DNA from: Palleronia abyssalis
Lineage (GTDB): Bacteria > Pseudomonadota > Alphaproteobacteria > Rhodobacterales > Rhodobacteraceae
Assembly: GCF_900302445.1 (NCBI RefSeq)
Contig: NZ_ONZF01000007.1
Coordinates: forward strand, 1-64,000
DNA length: 64,000 nucleotides
Direction: 5' to 3'
The notes under the pieces are model-generated. The model was not told the DNA's origin, searched no databases, and saw nothing but the letters and a program-made list of their open reading frames with translations. Shown piece by piece: positions 29,642 through 39,133 of this stretch (its first letter is position 1; each line of letters starts with the position of its first letter). The translations under genes and the position numbers were made by a program.

Positions 29642-30564
29642 GCGCCCTGGTCGACGTCATCCTGCCGGTCTTCATCCTGATCGGCGCTGGGTATGGCGCG
29701 GTCTGGTTGGGCTGGTTCTCGGACGCGGGCGTCGATGGTCTCATGAACTTCACGCAACGGTTCGCGATCCCGTGCCTGCTGTTTCGCGGAATCGTCGAGA
29801 TCGACCTCGGCGCCGAGTTTTCGTGGCCATTGCTGCTGTCATTCTACCTCGGCGCGATTTCAGGCTTCACCGCGGGGCTCATCGGTGGACGTCTGTTCGG
29901 GCGGTCATGGGAAGATGCCGTGGCCATCGGGTTCTGCGGACTGTTCTCGAACTCGGTGCTGCTCGGCCTGCCGATCGCGGAACGTGCGTTCGGCACCGAG
30001 GCCTTGCGTTTCAACTACGCGATCATCGCCGTACATGCGCCATTCTGCTACCTCGTCGGCGTCACGGTGATGGAAATCGTCCGTGCCCGGGGCGAAGCCC
30101 TCGGCGGCCTGCCGCGCAAGGTGACGCGCGCGATGTTCCACAATGCCCTGGTGATCGGAATCGCGCTCGGGTTCATCGTCAACCTCAGCGGTGTATCCCT
30201 GCCGCGGGTCGTGGGCGACGCCGTCGATCTGATGGTACGGGCGGCGCTTCCGGCGGCGCTGTTTGGCTTGGGCGGTATCCTGTATCGCTACAAGCCCGAG
30301 GGTGACCTGAAGGTCATCGCCCTGATCTGCGGGGCATCCCTGGTCCTCCATCCGTCGGTGGCGTGGCTGGTCGGACAAGGTCTCGGACTTTCGGTGGGCC
30401 AACTCCGGGGCAGCGTGCTGACCGCTGCCATGGCGCCAGGCGTGAACACCTATATTTTCGCCAACATCTATGGCACGGCCCGCCGGTCAGCCGCGTCGGG
30501 CGTCCTGATCGGTACGATGGTATCACTGCTGTCGGTCTGGGTCTGGCTACTGATCCTGCCTTAA
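29638..30564 (+). CDS. AEC-family transporter
   Basis: A 308-residue membrane protein with about ten hydrophobic helices, belonging to the auxin efflux carrier-like family (LPVFILIGAGYGAVWLGW at the N-terminus, NSVLLGLPIAERAFG, and AMAPGVNTYIFANIY near the end). Members export organic acids or related small anions. It overlaps the preceding gene by ATGA. Its TAA and the stop of the convergent permease gene share the palindrome TTAA. Confidence 0.88.
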   Translation: MSALVDVILPVFILIGAGYGAVWLGWFSDAGVDGLMNFTQRFAIPCLLFRGIVEIDLGAEFSWPLLLSFYLGAISGFTAGLIGGRLFGRSWEDAVAIGFCGLFSNSVLLGLPIAERAFGTEALRFNYAIIAVHAPFCYLVGVTVMEIVRARGEALGGLPRKVTRAMFHNALVIGIALGFIVNLSGVSLPRVVGDAVDLMVRAALPAALFGLGGILYRYKPEGDLKVIALICGASLVLHPSVAWLVGQGLGLSVGQLRGSVLTAAMAPGVNTYIFANIYGTARRSAASGVLIGTMVSLLSVWVWLLILP

Positions 30565-31412
30565 CCTGGCGACAAGCCTCGCATCTTCTCCGACCGGCGG
30601 CGGAGTAATTCGACACCAGTCAAAAGCATGATCGACAGGATAACGAGGATCGTCGCCACCGCCAGGATCGTCGGTGAGATCTGTTCCCTCAGACCGATGA
30701 ACATCTGCCACGGCAAGGTCTTCTGACCGGCGGAACCGACGAACAACACCACCACAACCTCGTCGAAGGACGTGATGAACGCGAACAAGCCGCCCGAGAT
30801 CACGCCAGGCAGGATAAGCGGCATCTGCACCTTGAAGAAGGTGCGCACCGGACCCGCTCCCAGGTTCGCAGAGGCCCGCGTCAATGAGCGATCGAACCCC
30901 ACAAGAGTCGCCGTGACCGTGATAATGACGAACGGAATACCCAGGGCGGCATGGGCAAGAACCACACCCCAATAGGTCCCCTGCATGCCGAGGCGCGAAT
31001 AGAAGAAGTACATCCCCGCGGCCGAGATGATCAGGGGCACGATCATGGGCGATATGAGGATCGCCATGATTGCGCGACGGAAGGGGACGTGGCTTTGCGA
31101 CAATCCCACCGCCGCCAACGTGCCGAGCGCCACCGAGATCAGCGTCGCCACGGGGGCGATCTTGATCGAGTTCCACATCGCCGCCTGCCACTGCGAATTG
31201 GTGAAGAAATCTTCATAGTGGCGCAGCGAGTAGGCGTCAGGATCGAAAGCCAACATCCCGGGCGTGAACGTGAAGAAGTTTTCGGCGTTGAACGACAGCG
31301 GGATGATCGTGAGGATCGGCGCGATCAGGAAGAAGAAGATCAGGCCACAAATCACCAGAAACGTGTAGTGCCAGACCCGTTGGCCGAGCGTCGCATAAGG
31401 GGGCAGTTCCAT
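30561..31412 (-). CDS. potC: ABC transporter permease, PotC type
   Basis: A 283-residue inner-membrane permease with six helices and the EAA loop (RASANLGAGPVRTFFKVQMPL) that docks to the ATPase. It belongs to the spermidine/putrescine-type family and is the last gene of the minus-strand operon potA-potD-DUF1330-potB-potC, 10 bases after potB. The substrate may be polyamine or another cation-like compound; family membership alone cannot fix it. Confidence 0.88.
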   Translation of the reverse strand: MELPPYATLGQRVWHYTFLVICGLIFFFLIAPILTIIPLSFNAENFFTFTPGMLAFDPDAYSLRHYEDFFTNSQWQAAMWNSIKIAPVATLISVALGTLAAVGLSQSHVPFRRAIMAILISPMIVPLIISAAGMYFFYSRLGMQGTYWGVVLAHAALGIPFVIITVTATLVGFDRSLTRASANLGAGPVRTFFKVQMPLILPGVISGGLFAFITSFDEVVVVLFVGSAGQKTLPWQMFIGLREQISPTILAVATILVILSIMLLTGVELLRRRSEKMRGLSPG

Positions 31413-31422
31413 ATCGGTCTCC

Positions 31423-33129
31423 TTAGCCGAGGCTCACGTTGTCGATGCCGACGATGCGGTCGTACAGGTAGTAAAGCAGCAGAACGAAGGCGAGCAGGAT
31501 TGACCCGAGCGCAGCCGCCAGGCCCCAGTTCAGCGAGGTCGAGATATGATAGGCGATCCGGTTCGAGATAAAGGTACCGGTCGTGCCGCCGACGATCTCG
31601 GGCGTGATGTAGTAGCCGATGGACAAAATGAAGACGAGGATCGACCCCGCCCCGATCCCGGGGATCGATTGCGGGAAATAGACCCGCCAGAAGGCCGTCC
31701 AGTTCGTCGCGCCTAGTGACTTCGCCGCGCGGACGTAGTGTGGCGGGATCGTCTTCATGACCGAGTAGAGGGGCAGGATCATGAACGGCAGCAGGATATG
31801 AGTCATCGCGATGATCGTACCGGTCTGGTTGTTGATCAACTCCAGACGGTTGCCGTCTGCGACCAGCCCTATCCATACAAGGATATCGTTGATGACCCCC
31901 TGCTGCTGAAGCAGGACCTTCCACGCGCTGGTCCGGACCAGAAGCGACGTCCAGAACGGCAGCAGAACCAGGATGAGAAGAAGGTTCGAGGTTCGAAGCG
32001 GCAGGTTCGAAAGCAGGAACGCGATGGGATAGCCCAGAAGGATGCACGAGATCATGATCGTCATCGACATGAACATCGTGCGCTGGAATAGCAGCATGTA
32101 GATCTGCTGGTCTTCAGGTTGGGCCTCGATCCCTTGCGGCGTCAACTGCATGTCGATGGCCGACAGGAAGTATCCGGCCGTATACGGCGAGGAGAACGCT
32201 TCGATCGTTCCCCACACCTGGGGATCTGCCCAGTCTTCATCGATCTCTTCAACGAAGAAGTCCCTGACATTCATCTGTTCGAATGAAGCCGCAGCCTCGG
32301 CCGCGTTTGCTAGCAGGGCCTGAATGTCGCCGCCGTAAGCCCCCGCGTCGTAGCCGCCCGTCAGATCTTCGTAGAGTGCCTGGTAGACGATATTCCAGGG
32401 TTCTTCTTCGGTGGGACTGTCCTCATCCTCGGTTTGGATGATCGTCGCAAACTGGCTGAAAAGCCGGGCCGTTCGCGGCAGGGCCTGCTGAGCGGTCGGC
32501 GAGACCCGGAAACGGGGTTCAGGGGTCTCATCCTCGTCCTCTTGCGCCGCCCAAGCCTCGTGATTTTCGATCCAGGCTGGATCGGCCATAAGCGACATCC
32601 ACGTCGACGGCTCTTCCCACGCCTCGTTCAGGTCAATGAATTGGTCGGCATAAATCTCCCCCAGATCGTCCACATCCCGCCCTGTCTGACGGAACAGCGA
32701 AGACACTCCGGTCGTCTCGTAATTGAGACGGGAACCAAGCCGCGTGTGGTTCTTCAGTTCGGAAGCCACCATGAGGTCGGCCCCCAGCGCCCGGAACGTC
32801 TGTTCGTCGGGGACGCCCTCGCCGTCCCAACGGTCGAGCTCCACCACGGTCCGGGGCAATGTCTGACTGACGATATCGTTCTCGACCGAGCGGAACAGCA
32901 TATCGGCGATGGGGGCGATGAACGTCACCATGATGAAGATCAAAAGCGGCGCGATCAGGGCCAGCGCGCGCAGCTTCTGCGCCCTGAGCGATTTGGCCAG
33001 CGATGCCTTGAGCGGGGTGCCGTCGGCAGCAAGCATCGCGCCGCCGCTCTTCCCGGCGCGGTCGGCGTCGCGGATGGCGTTGTCGGGGGTCGCGCCGGTA
33101 AAGGCGTCCGGGCCGGTTGCGCTGCTCAT
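31423..33129 (-). CDS. potB: ABC transporter permease, PotB type, with large periplasmic insert
   Basis: A 568-residue permease, about twice the usual length. After the first helix (IAPLLIFIMVTFIAPIADML) there is a ~290-residue hydrophilic, acidic insert predicted to be periplasmic, then the normal five-helix permease core with the EAA loop (RAAKSLGATNWTAFWRVYFP). Such long PotB forms occur in Rhodobacteraceae and relatives. The start overlaps the DUF1330 stop by ATGA. The insert may contact the binding protein. Confidence 0.85.
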   Translation of the reverse strand: MSSATGPDAFTGATPDNAIRDADRAGKSGGAMLAADGTPLKASLAKSLRAQKLRALALIAPLLIFIMVTFIAPIADMLFRSVENDIVSQTLPRTVVELDRWDGEGVPDEQTFRALGADLMVASELKNHTRLGSRLNYETTGVSSLFRQTGRDVDDLGEIYADQFIDLNEAWEEPSTWMSLMADPAWIENHEAWAAQEDEDETPEPRFRVSPTAQQALPRTARLFSQFATIIQTEDEDSPTEEEPWNIVYQALYEDLTGGYDAGAYGGDIQALLANAAEAAASFEQMNVRDFFVEEIDEDWADPQVWGTIEAFSSPYTAGYFLSAIDMQLTPQGIEAQPEDQQIYMLLFQRTMFMSMTIMISCILLGYPIAFLLSNLPLRTSNLLLILVLLPFWTSLLVRTSAWKVLLQQQGVINDILVWIGLVADGNRLELINNQTGTIIAMTHILLPFMILPLYSVMKTIPPHYVRAAKSLGATNWTAFWRVYFPQSIPGIGAGSILVFILSIGYYITPEIVGGTTGTFISNRIAYHISTSLNWGLAAALGSILLAFVLLLYYLYDRIVGIDNVSLG

Positions 33130-33437
33130 TCCACGCCCTCCACAAGGATGATCGTGCTTTCGGCGCAGCGGCGACGGATATCCGCAACCGCCTGGTATTC
33201 GGGGTCGTTATAAGCGGCCTTGGCCGCCTCGTAGCTGTCGAACTCGATCACGACATGGCGGCCCATCGGGGCACCTTCGGGCGTCTCGGACTGACCGCCG
33301 CGGACGATAAAACGGGCGCCATGGCTTTCGAGGATCGGCGTGTCCTTCTGGACGTATTCTGGATACCCCTCGGGGTCCGTCACCTCGATATGGCCGATAA
33401 TGTAGCCTTTGGGCATCGCGGATTTCCTGTCGGTCAT
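33126..33437 (-). CDS. DUF1330 domain protein
   Basis: A 103-residue dimeric alpha-beta-barrel-type protein of the DUF1330 family: PKGYIIGHIEVTDPEGYPEYV and a later VVIEFDSYEAAKAAYNDPEYQ. Members are small cytosolic proteins, sometimes proposed to act on small substrates, without an established reaction. Here it lies between the binding-protein and permease genes and overlaps potB by four bases, so its job may relate to the imported compound. Confidence 0.88.
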   Translation of the reverse strand: MTDRKSAMPKGYIIGHIEVTDPEGYPEYVQKDTPILESHGARFIVRGGQSETPEGAPMGRHVVIEFDSYEAAKAAYNDPEYQAVADIRRRCAESTIILVEGVE

Positions 33438-33530
33438 TTGTCGGACAATGATCGGGCCTGGGCCGGCGCCGTGCCGGCTACGGGTCTCGCACTTGCCGCA
33501 TTAGCGTCGGGACGGGCTGTCGGCCGTGGA

Positions 33531-33557
33531 TCGGGGCGGGCAAAAAGCCCGCCCCGA
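33531..33557 (-). terminator. Hairpin after the binding-protein gene
   Basis: An 11-bp perfect stem (33531-33541 with 33547-33557) with a five-base loop begins 9 bases downstream of the potD stop. It may cause partial termination or protect the upstream mRNA, a common way to make more binding protein than permease. Confidence 0.7.
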
Positions 33558-33566
33558 ACGTTTCGA

Positions 33567-34718
33567 TTACTGCGAGAGCCACGCCTGGAAGCGGGCGTCC
33601 AGATCATCGCGGTAGTCGGCCCACCACTCGTAGTTCTGAACGAACGCGTTGGTCGCGTTCTCGGGGTTGGTCGGCATGTGCGGCGCCATGTCGATCCCGA
33701 GCTCGGCGTGCTCCCCGACCATCGGGGCCGAGCTTGCACGGGCCGGACCGTAGGAGATGTACTTGGCCTGATCCGCCAGACGCTGGGTATCCGTGGCGAA
33801 CCACAGGAAGTCCTTCACGCGGTTCAGCTGCTCGTCCTCGAGCCCGGCGGGGATGATCCAGCCGTCAAGGTCATAGGACTGCGCGTCCCACATCATTTCG
33901 ACCGGCTGGTCCTGCTCTTCGATGAGCGAGAAGAGACGGCCGTTATAGGTCGAACCGAACACGACTTCGCCGTCGGCCAGAAGCTGCGGCGTGTCAGCGC
34001 CCGAGGTCCACCACACGGTGTCGTCCTTGATCTCATCAAGCTTGGCGAGCGCGCGATCGACACCTTCGTCGGTCTCGAGCACGTCATAGACGTCATCCAT
34101 CGCGACGCCGTCGCAGATCAGCGCCCATTCGAGGTTGTTGTGCGGACGACGCTCGAGCGCACGCTGGCCCGGGAACGTCTCGGTGTCAAAGATGTCGCAG
34201 ATCTCGGACGGCGTCTCGCCGTTCCATTCGTCCACGTCGGTGCGGTAGCCGAAGGTGTAGGAATACGCGATCTGCGGGATGAAGCAGTCGGCGACCAGCA
34301 TGTCCTCGCCGAAATCCTCCGAGGCCGGGGTGCCGTCGGGCGCCGGGGCCGCAATTTCGTCGATGTCGACTTCCATCGCGATGCCTTCGTCGCACAGACG
34401 CATGGCGTCGGCGGCGGTGACATCCACGAGATCCCAGGTCAGGTTGTTGGCCTCGTTCATGGCGCGAAGCTGCGCGACGGCCTCGGCGGACGATTCATCC
34501 CACGTGATGTTCACGTCGGGATTCATCTCAAGATATGGCTCGACATAGGCCTTCAGCTGGCTTTCCTGATAGGCGCCGCCCCACGAGACGATCGTCATCT
34601 CGTCGGACATCGGCTCGCCCGCGACGGGGCTTTCGGTCATCTCGGCGTGCTGCTCTGCGAACGCACCGGTCGCGATGCACAGCGCGGCCGAGGTCAAAAG
34701 AGTGGACTTGAGTTTCAC
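33567..34718 (-). CDS. potD: ABC transporter substrate-binding protein, PotD type
   Basis: A 383-residue periplasmic solute-binding protein with a signal peptide (LLTSAALCIATGAFAEQ). The fold begins at MTIVSWGGAYQESQ, typical of the polyamine/Fe-type extracellular binding family, with GYRTDVDEW and ISYGPARASS near the C-terminal hinge. It delivers substrate to the PotB/PotC permeases. It is followed by a strong hairpin and preceded by potA 81 bases upstream. Confidence 0.9.
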   Translation of the reverse strand: MKLKSTLLTSAALCIATGAFAEQHAEMTESPVAGEPMSDEMTIVSWGGAYQESQLKAYVEPYLEMNPDVNITWDESSAEAVAQLRAMNEANNLTWDLVDVTAADAMRLCDEGIAMEVDIDEIAAPAPDGTPASEDFGEDMLVADCFIPQIAYSYTFGYRTDVDEWNGETPSEICDIFDTETFPGQRALERRPHNNLEWALICDGVAMDDVYDVLETDEGVDRALAKLDEIKDDTVWWTSGADTPQLLADGEVVFGSTYNGRLFSLIEEQDQPVEMMWDAQSYDLDGWIIPAGLEDEQLNRVKDFLWFATDTQRLADQAKYISYGPARASSAPMVGEHAELGIDMAPHMPTNPENATNAFVQNYEWWADYRDDLDARFQAWLSQ

Positions 34719-34799
34719 GGAAATTCTCCTTGTTAAGGTGCCCGTTAAGGTCGTTGCATCCTTCGCCCGCGGGCAGAGGTACGAAGGTTGGCCGCGCGA

Positions 34800-35900
34800 T
34801 CAGTGGTCGAGCGCGCGGCAATCTTGTGGAAGCCAGCCGATCTTGACCTTGTCGCCGGGCGACAGGCGCTTCTGATCGGCCCGGTTTCGGGTCTTCACGA
34901 TGAAATCGTCGCGGCCGGCCACGCGGAGGCGCGTGCGGAACACGTCCCCCATGTAGATGAATTCGAGGACTTCGGCATCGAGCGTATGAGATGTCTCACC
35001 AAGCTGGGGATCGAATTCCACCCGTTCGGGCCGGATCGACACCAGGGTCTTGTCCCCGGCCTTCTTCACGTTCACCGGCAGCGCGTCGATCTCCTCGCCG
35101 GTCCCGTCCAGGGTGACAACGCAGCGATCTTTGTCGAGCGTCTTGACCGTACCGCGCAAGGTGTTGTTTTCGCCGATGAACTGGGCGACGAAGCTGTTTT
35201 GCGGGGTTTCGTAAAGCGCGTCGGGCGTGGCTAGCTGCTGAATTCGCCCGTCGTCGAAGACCGCGACGCGATCCGACATGGTCAACGCCTCGGTCTGGTC
35301 GTGGGTCACATAGACCACGGTAATGCCCAGATCGTGGGCCAGGCGCGTGATCTCGAATTGCAACGTCTCGCGCAGCTGCTTGTCCAGAGCGCCGAGCGGT
35401 TCGTCCATCAGGACGAGCTCGGGCTCGAATACCAAGGCACGGGCCAGTGCGATGCGCTGCTGCTGCCCGCCTGACAGCTGGGCGGGACGGCGGCCGACAA
35501 AATCGCCCATCTGAACCATGTCCAGTGCGCGCTTGATCTTGGTTTCACGCTCGGACTTGCCGATCTTGCGGACCTCTAGCGGAAACGACAAATTCTCGCC
35601 CACGGTCATGTGGGGGAACAAGGCATAATTCTGGAACACCATGCCGATGCCGCGCTTGTGGGGCGGGATGTTGTTGATCTCCCGCCCGTCGAGCCGGATC
35701 TCGCCATGCGTCGCCGTCTCGAACCCCGCGAGCATCATCAGGCAGGTCGTCTTGCCCGACCCCGATGGTCCGAGCATCGTCAGAAACTCGCCCTTTCCGA
35801 TGCTGAGGTTCAGATCCTTCACGACGAGCGTTTCCCCGTCATAGCTTTTTTGCACACGATCGAATGATACGAACGCCTGGTCGCTTCTGGTGTCCAGCAC
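34800..35900 (-). CDS. potA: ABC transporter ATP-binding protein, PotA type
   Basis: A ~366-residue ATPase powering the adjacent permeases. Walker A is GPSGSGKTT, the Q-loop is in NYALFPH, the signature is LSGGQQQR, Walker B is [12 protein letters not shown] and the H-loop lies in [11 protein letters not shown]-terminal TOBE domain (~285-366) follows. The start is taken as the GTG at 35900, which has GGGGAG at good spacing; the frame extends to another GTG at 35981 without one. It is the first gene of the operon. Confidence 0.92.
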   Translation of the reverse strand: MLDTRSDQAFVSFDRVQKSYDGETLVVKDLNLSIGKGEFLTMLGPSGSGKTTCLMMLAGFETATHGEIRLDGREINNIPPHKRGIGMVFQNYALFPHMTVGENLSFPLEVRKIGKSERETKIKRALDMVQMGDFVGRRPAQLSGGQQQRIALARALVFEPELVLMDEPLGALDKQLRETLQFEITRLAHDLGITVVYVTHDQTEALTMSDRVAVFDDGRIQQLATPDALYETPQNSFVAQFIGENNTLRGTVKTLDKDRCVVTLDGTGEEIDALPVNVKKAGDKTLVSIRPERVEFDPQLGETSHTLDAEVLEFIYMGDVFRTRLRVAGRDDFIVKTRNRADQKRLSPGDKVKIGWLPQDCRALDH

Positions 35901-36083
35901 CTTGGTCTCCCCATTTGCCGCTTGGCGCGGTCGTTGCGGTGGAAGAAAGCAAACGGGTGGACGGTTTGCAAGTAAACTCACGGCAATTGAACAAATTCGA
36001 TATGTCTTAGGACGTCCGGCATCGCACAGTTTCCGGTCAGTTTGCCTGCTGTAGCGGCAAAGACCGCACGTCGAAATCGCAAA

Positions 36084-37784
36084 TCACGCGCTGAGGCGCC
36101 GATCCGTTGCGACCAGAAGCCCATGAAGTGTTTCGACCAGACTGGTAGCCTCGATCGGCTTGGGCAGGACGGCGTCCGCCCCCCAGATATCGCAGTCCTG
36201 GACGGCGGAGACGACCAGAATGACGAGGTTCGCCCGGCGCTTGTCGGCCCGCAGATGTTCGATGACCTGGTGTCCGGATTTGCGGGGCATGTGCATATCT
36301 AGAAGGATCGCATCGACCGACGTCCGACCCAGTATATCGAGGGCCTGCTGACCGTCCTGGGCGTCGATCACGGTGGCGCCCGCACGTTGGAGGAAGCCGC
36401 GTGCAATGGTGCGGTTGACCTTGTGGTCGTCGGCAAGCAGGATGACTTTCCCCGCCAGAAGCCCCCCCCAATCCGAAGGTATCCGGGGGATTGAAGGCGC
36501 TGCGCATTCAGCGATGGGAAGAGTCACCGTGAACTTGGCGCCGACGTCCATCTCGGCGGAAGAAGAGGCCTTGATATCACCACCCATCGCCAACGCGAGG
36601 CCCTTCGAGATCGCGAGTCCCAGCCCCGTACCCATTCCAGAGCGCGAAGCCGAGTCGTCCAGTTGTTGGAACGGCTGGAACAATGTGGCAATCTGCCCTT
36701 CATCGATCCCCGGCCCGGCATCCTCGACTGAAAATACGAGCTTGTCGTTCTGGGCCTCAAGGGCCAGAGACACCGTTCCGTGGCGCGGCGTGTGTTTGAT
36801 TGCGTTGCTAAGAAGGTTCGACAGGATCTGTCGCAAACGAAGCTCGTCGAGCCGAACCCAAACGGGCAGTCCGGGGGCAACCCGCTCAGTTACCTCCACT
36901 TTCTTCGCTCGGGCGGCGTCCGCATGCAGACGAACGACACCTTCGACCGCACTGCGAAGCTCGCACGGGGCTGGCGAGATAGTGAACTTCCCCTCGGCCA
37001 GTTTGGCTTGATCGAGAAGGTCGGTTAGCAGGTTCGACATATCGTTGGCCGAGGACTTCAGGATTTGCGCCCGCTCGCGCCCCCTGTCATCGGCGGCCTC
37101 GATCTCGGCCAACTGCGCGACGCCGAGGATTCCGTTCAGGGGCGTGCGCAACTCATGCCCGATGACGCTGAAGAAGCGCTCTTTCGTGCGTGTCGCCTCG
37201 ATCGCGTCGCGTCGGGCCGCGTGCAGCGCGGCTGACCTTCTGAGCATCAAGATGAACGTGGCCCCGCCGTATACCAGAGCGATGCAGATCGTCACCATGA
37301 TCAGGGGGGCATCCACCAGGCCGCTGTTCGACCGCATCCACATCACCACCAAGCCGCTAAGCGCCACGAACACCGGCATGACCGATACTAGAAGGACCAT
37401 TGTCTTGTCGGTCCGCACCATCAGGCAATTGAAGACGAGAATCAGGAGAATGACGGCGCTAAGGAAGTAAGTCTGCTCGGGATGCTTCAGAACATTGTCG
37501 ATGAGAACGGCCGAAATACTGACGGACTGGAGGAAAAGCGACGTGCAGTAGATGTAGAATTTTCTCGAGGTCGGGCGGCGGCGCAGTGATGTTTCCAACG
37601 GAATGGTCAGAAAATCGAGTGCCAGGTTCACCAGGATAAGTGTCAGCGTTGTAGGCCGAAGATGTGACCAGATAGTCCAAGCGAGCATCGCGATGAGGAT
37701 GACCAAGATCCGCCAAGGCCGATCCGCCCGGATACGGGTAATCTGCTCTTGTAGAGCCATGTCCTTTGGGGCGGCCAACGTCAT
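36084..37784 (-). CDS. Hybrid sensor histidine kinase/response regulator
   Basis: A 566-residue membrane kinase. The N-terminal ~185 residues hold about six hydrophobic helices with short loops and no large periplasmic sensor domain. The dimerisation/phosphoacceptor domain has FSVIGHELRTPLNG with His210; the ATPase has the N box (LSNLLSNAIKH), VEDAGPGI and GTGLGL. A C-terminal receiver domain has ADDHKVNR, phosphoacceptor Asp496 (LLDMHMP) and the conserved Lys in LPKPI. The output partner is not encoded nearby. It may sense membrane or lipid-phase signals. Confidence 0.9.
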   Translation of the reverse strand: MTLAAPKDMALQEQITRIRADRPWRILVILIAMLAWTIWSHLRPTTLTLILVNLALDFLTIPLETSLRRRPTSRKFYIYCTSLFLQSVSISAVLIDNVLKHPEQTYFLSAVILLILVFNCLMVRTDKTMVLLVSVMPVFVALSGLVVMWMRSNSGLVDAPLIMVTICIALVYGGATFILMLRRSAALHAARRDAIEATRTKERFFSVIGHELRTPLNGILGVAQLAEIEAADDRGRERAQILKSSANDMSNLLTDLLDQAKLAEGKFTISPAPCELRSAVEGVVRLHADAARAKKVEVTERVAPGLPVWVRLDELRLRQILSNLLSNAIKHTPRHGTVSLALEAQNDKLVFSVEDAGPGIDEGQIATLFQPFQQLDDSASRSGMGTGLGLAISKGLALAMGGDIKASSSAEMDVGAKFTVTLPIAECAAPSIPRIPSDWGGLLAGKVILLADDHKVNRTIARGFLQRAGATVIDAQDGQQALDILGRTSVDAILLDMHMPRKSGHQVIEHLRADKRRANLVILVVSAVQDCDIWGADAVLPKPIEATSLVETLHGLLVATDRRLSA

Positions 37785-37858
37785 GACTGCATGGCTAGCC
37801 GCGATGCATTACCGCTGGCTTAAGACCGAAAATTTTCCCTAAAGACCCGGGCCGGGAA

Positions 37859-37944
37859 TGGTGCGGTCGAGAGGACTTGAACCTCCACGGGTGTTACCCC
37901 ACAGCGACCTCAACGCTGCGCGTCTACCATTCCGCCACGACCGC
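37859..37944 (-). tRNA. tRNA-Leu(GAG)
   Basis: On the minus strand the sequence gives acceptor GCGGTCG pairing with CGACCGC, an anticodon stem-loop CAGCG-TTGAGGT-CGCTG with anticodon GAG, a long variable arm and GTTCAAGTC T-loop, ending in encoded CCA. It reads CUC/CUU leucine codons. It is intact and shows no duplicated 3' end nearby, so no element is inserted here. Confidence 0.95.
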
Positions 37945-38073
37945 ATTCCCGACCGGGTGGCGGCCGTTTATCGAAGAGCTTCCGAGATGGAAAGCGGTTT
38001 TTTCGCGCCCTCGCGCAGTGTAGAGCATACCGGCGACGCGGGAAACGGCACGGCGCAACGACGGGGGACTGGC

Positions 38074-38724
38074 ATGGTTGAATGGCGCATCGAGGAGGCC
38101 CCAGTGCCCTACGAGGTTGCCGTCGCCGCGATGGAGGACCGCGCCGCGGCGATCCGGGCCGGCACCGCGCCCGAGCTGATCTGGCTGCTGGAACACCCGC
38201 CCCTTTATACCGCGGGAACCTCGGCGCGCAGCGCGGACCTGGTCGATCCCGACCGTTTCCCGGTCTTTCCCACCCGTCGGGGCGGGCAATACACGTATCA
38301 CGGGCCCGGCCAGCGCGTGGTCTATGTTATGCTGGACGTAGCCGGGCGCGGGCGCGATGTCCGTCGCTTCGTCGCCCAGATGGAGGCATGGGTGATCGCC
38401 ACGCTGGACCGGTTCAACGTGAAGGGCGAGATCCGCGAGGGGCGCGTCGGCGTCTGGGTGGTGCGTCCTGAGAAGGCCCCGGGGCCGGACGGGGCCCCGC
38501 GGGAAGAGAAGATCGCGGCCATCGGTGTGCGGCTGAAGAAATGGGTTTCCATGCACGGGCTGTCGATAAATGTCGAACCCGACCTGAGCCATTTTGACGG
38601 GATCGTGCCCTGCGGGATCACCGACCACGGTGTCACCAGCCTGGTCGACCTTGGCCTGCCGGTCACCCTGGAGGATGTCGACACCGCCCTTCGCCAGACC
38701 TTCGACGAGGTATTCGGGAACTGA
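38074..38724 (+). CDS. lipB: Octanoyl-[ACP]:protein octanoyltransferase
   Basis: A 216-residue enzyme that transfers octanoyl from acyl-carrier protein to lipoyl domains, the first step of lipoate attachment, including GcvH encoded in this window. [13 protein letters not shown] is the substrate motif, with Lys146 in [11 protein letters not shown] and the acyl-thioester Cys180 in GIVPCGI. The start at 38074 is chosen because the in-frame extension covers the tRNA-Leu gene. GGGGGA lies upstream. Confidence 0.95.
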   Translation: MVEWRIEEAPVPYEVAVAAMEDRAAAIRAGTAPELIWLLEHPPLYTAGTSARSADLVDPDRFPVFPTRRGGQYTYHGPGQRVVYVMLDVAGRGRDVRRFVAQMEAWVIATLDRFNVKGEIREGRVGVWVVRPEKAPGPDGAPREEKIAAIGVRLKKWVSMHGLSINVEPDLSHFDGIVPCGITDHGVTSLVDLGLPVTLEDVDTALRQTFDEVFGN

Positions 38725-38730
38725 CGACCG

Positions 38731-38764
38731 CCGTAACGGGCCGCCCGGGAGCGGCCCGTTACGG
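38731..38764. terminator. Strong bidirectional hairpin between lipB and the ubiK-like gene
   Basis: A perfect 14-bp stem (38731-38744 with 38751-38764) and six-base loop between two convergent genes. There is no clear T-tract on either side. It most likely ends transcription from both directions or blocks read-through. Confidence 0.7.
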
Positions 38765-38790
38765 GGATCCGGGATAAGGCTGGCCTGGCC

Positions 38791-39042
38791 TCAGGACGGC
38801 TGGCTGCCGGCCTCGAGCGCGTCGAGACGGGCCTTCAGGGCCTCGTTCTCCTCGCGGGCCTTCTGAGCCATCGCGCGCACCGCGTCGAATTCCTCTCGCG
38901 TGACGAAGTCGCGGTCGGCCAGCCACCGGTCGATCATGCCCTTCATGGCGGTCTCGGCCTCGGACCGGGCGCCCTGGGCGACGCCCATGGCGTTGGTCAT
39001 GAGCTGGCTGAGGTCGTCGAACATCTTGCTGCGCGTCTGCAT
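38791..39042 (-). CDS. UbiK-type accessory factor (BMFP domain)
   Basis: An 83-residue coiled-coil protein with the BMFP pattern: [19 protein letters not shown], an amphipathic first helix, then [28 protein letters not shown]. Proteobacterial UbiK members assist aerobic ubiquinone biosynthesis by organising Ubi proteins at the membrane; others have membrane-fusogenic activity. The start at 39042 has an AGGAGG site; longer starts lack one. It is divergent from lgt. Confidence 0.85.
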   Translation of the reverse strand: MQTRSKMFDDLSQLMTNAMGVAQGARSEAETAMKGMIDRWLADRDFVTREEFDAVRAMAQKAREENEALKARLDALEAGSQPS

Positions 39043-39133
39043 GGGATCCTCCTGTCGCGTTGGGTCCGATATGGGCCGGGTGGTCCGCATTCTCAAGGTT
39101 GACTTCCCCCGGCGCGGCCCGCTTTGTCGCGCC

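Noticed and set aside
37859-37944. tRNA-Leu as a second integration site
   Set aside because: The gene is intact, flanked by chromosomal genes on both sides, with no duplicated 3' end and no integrase nearby.
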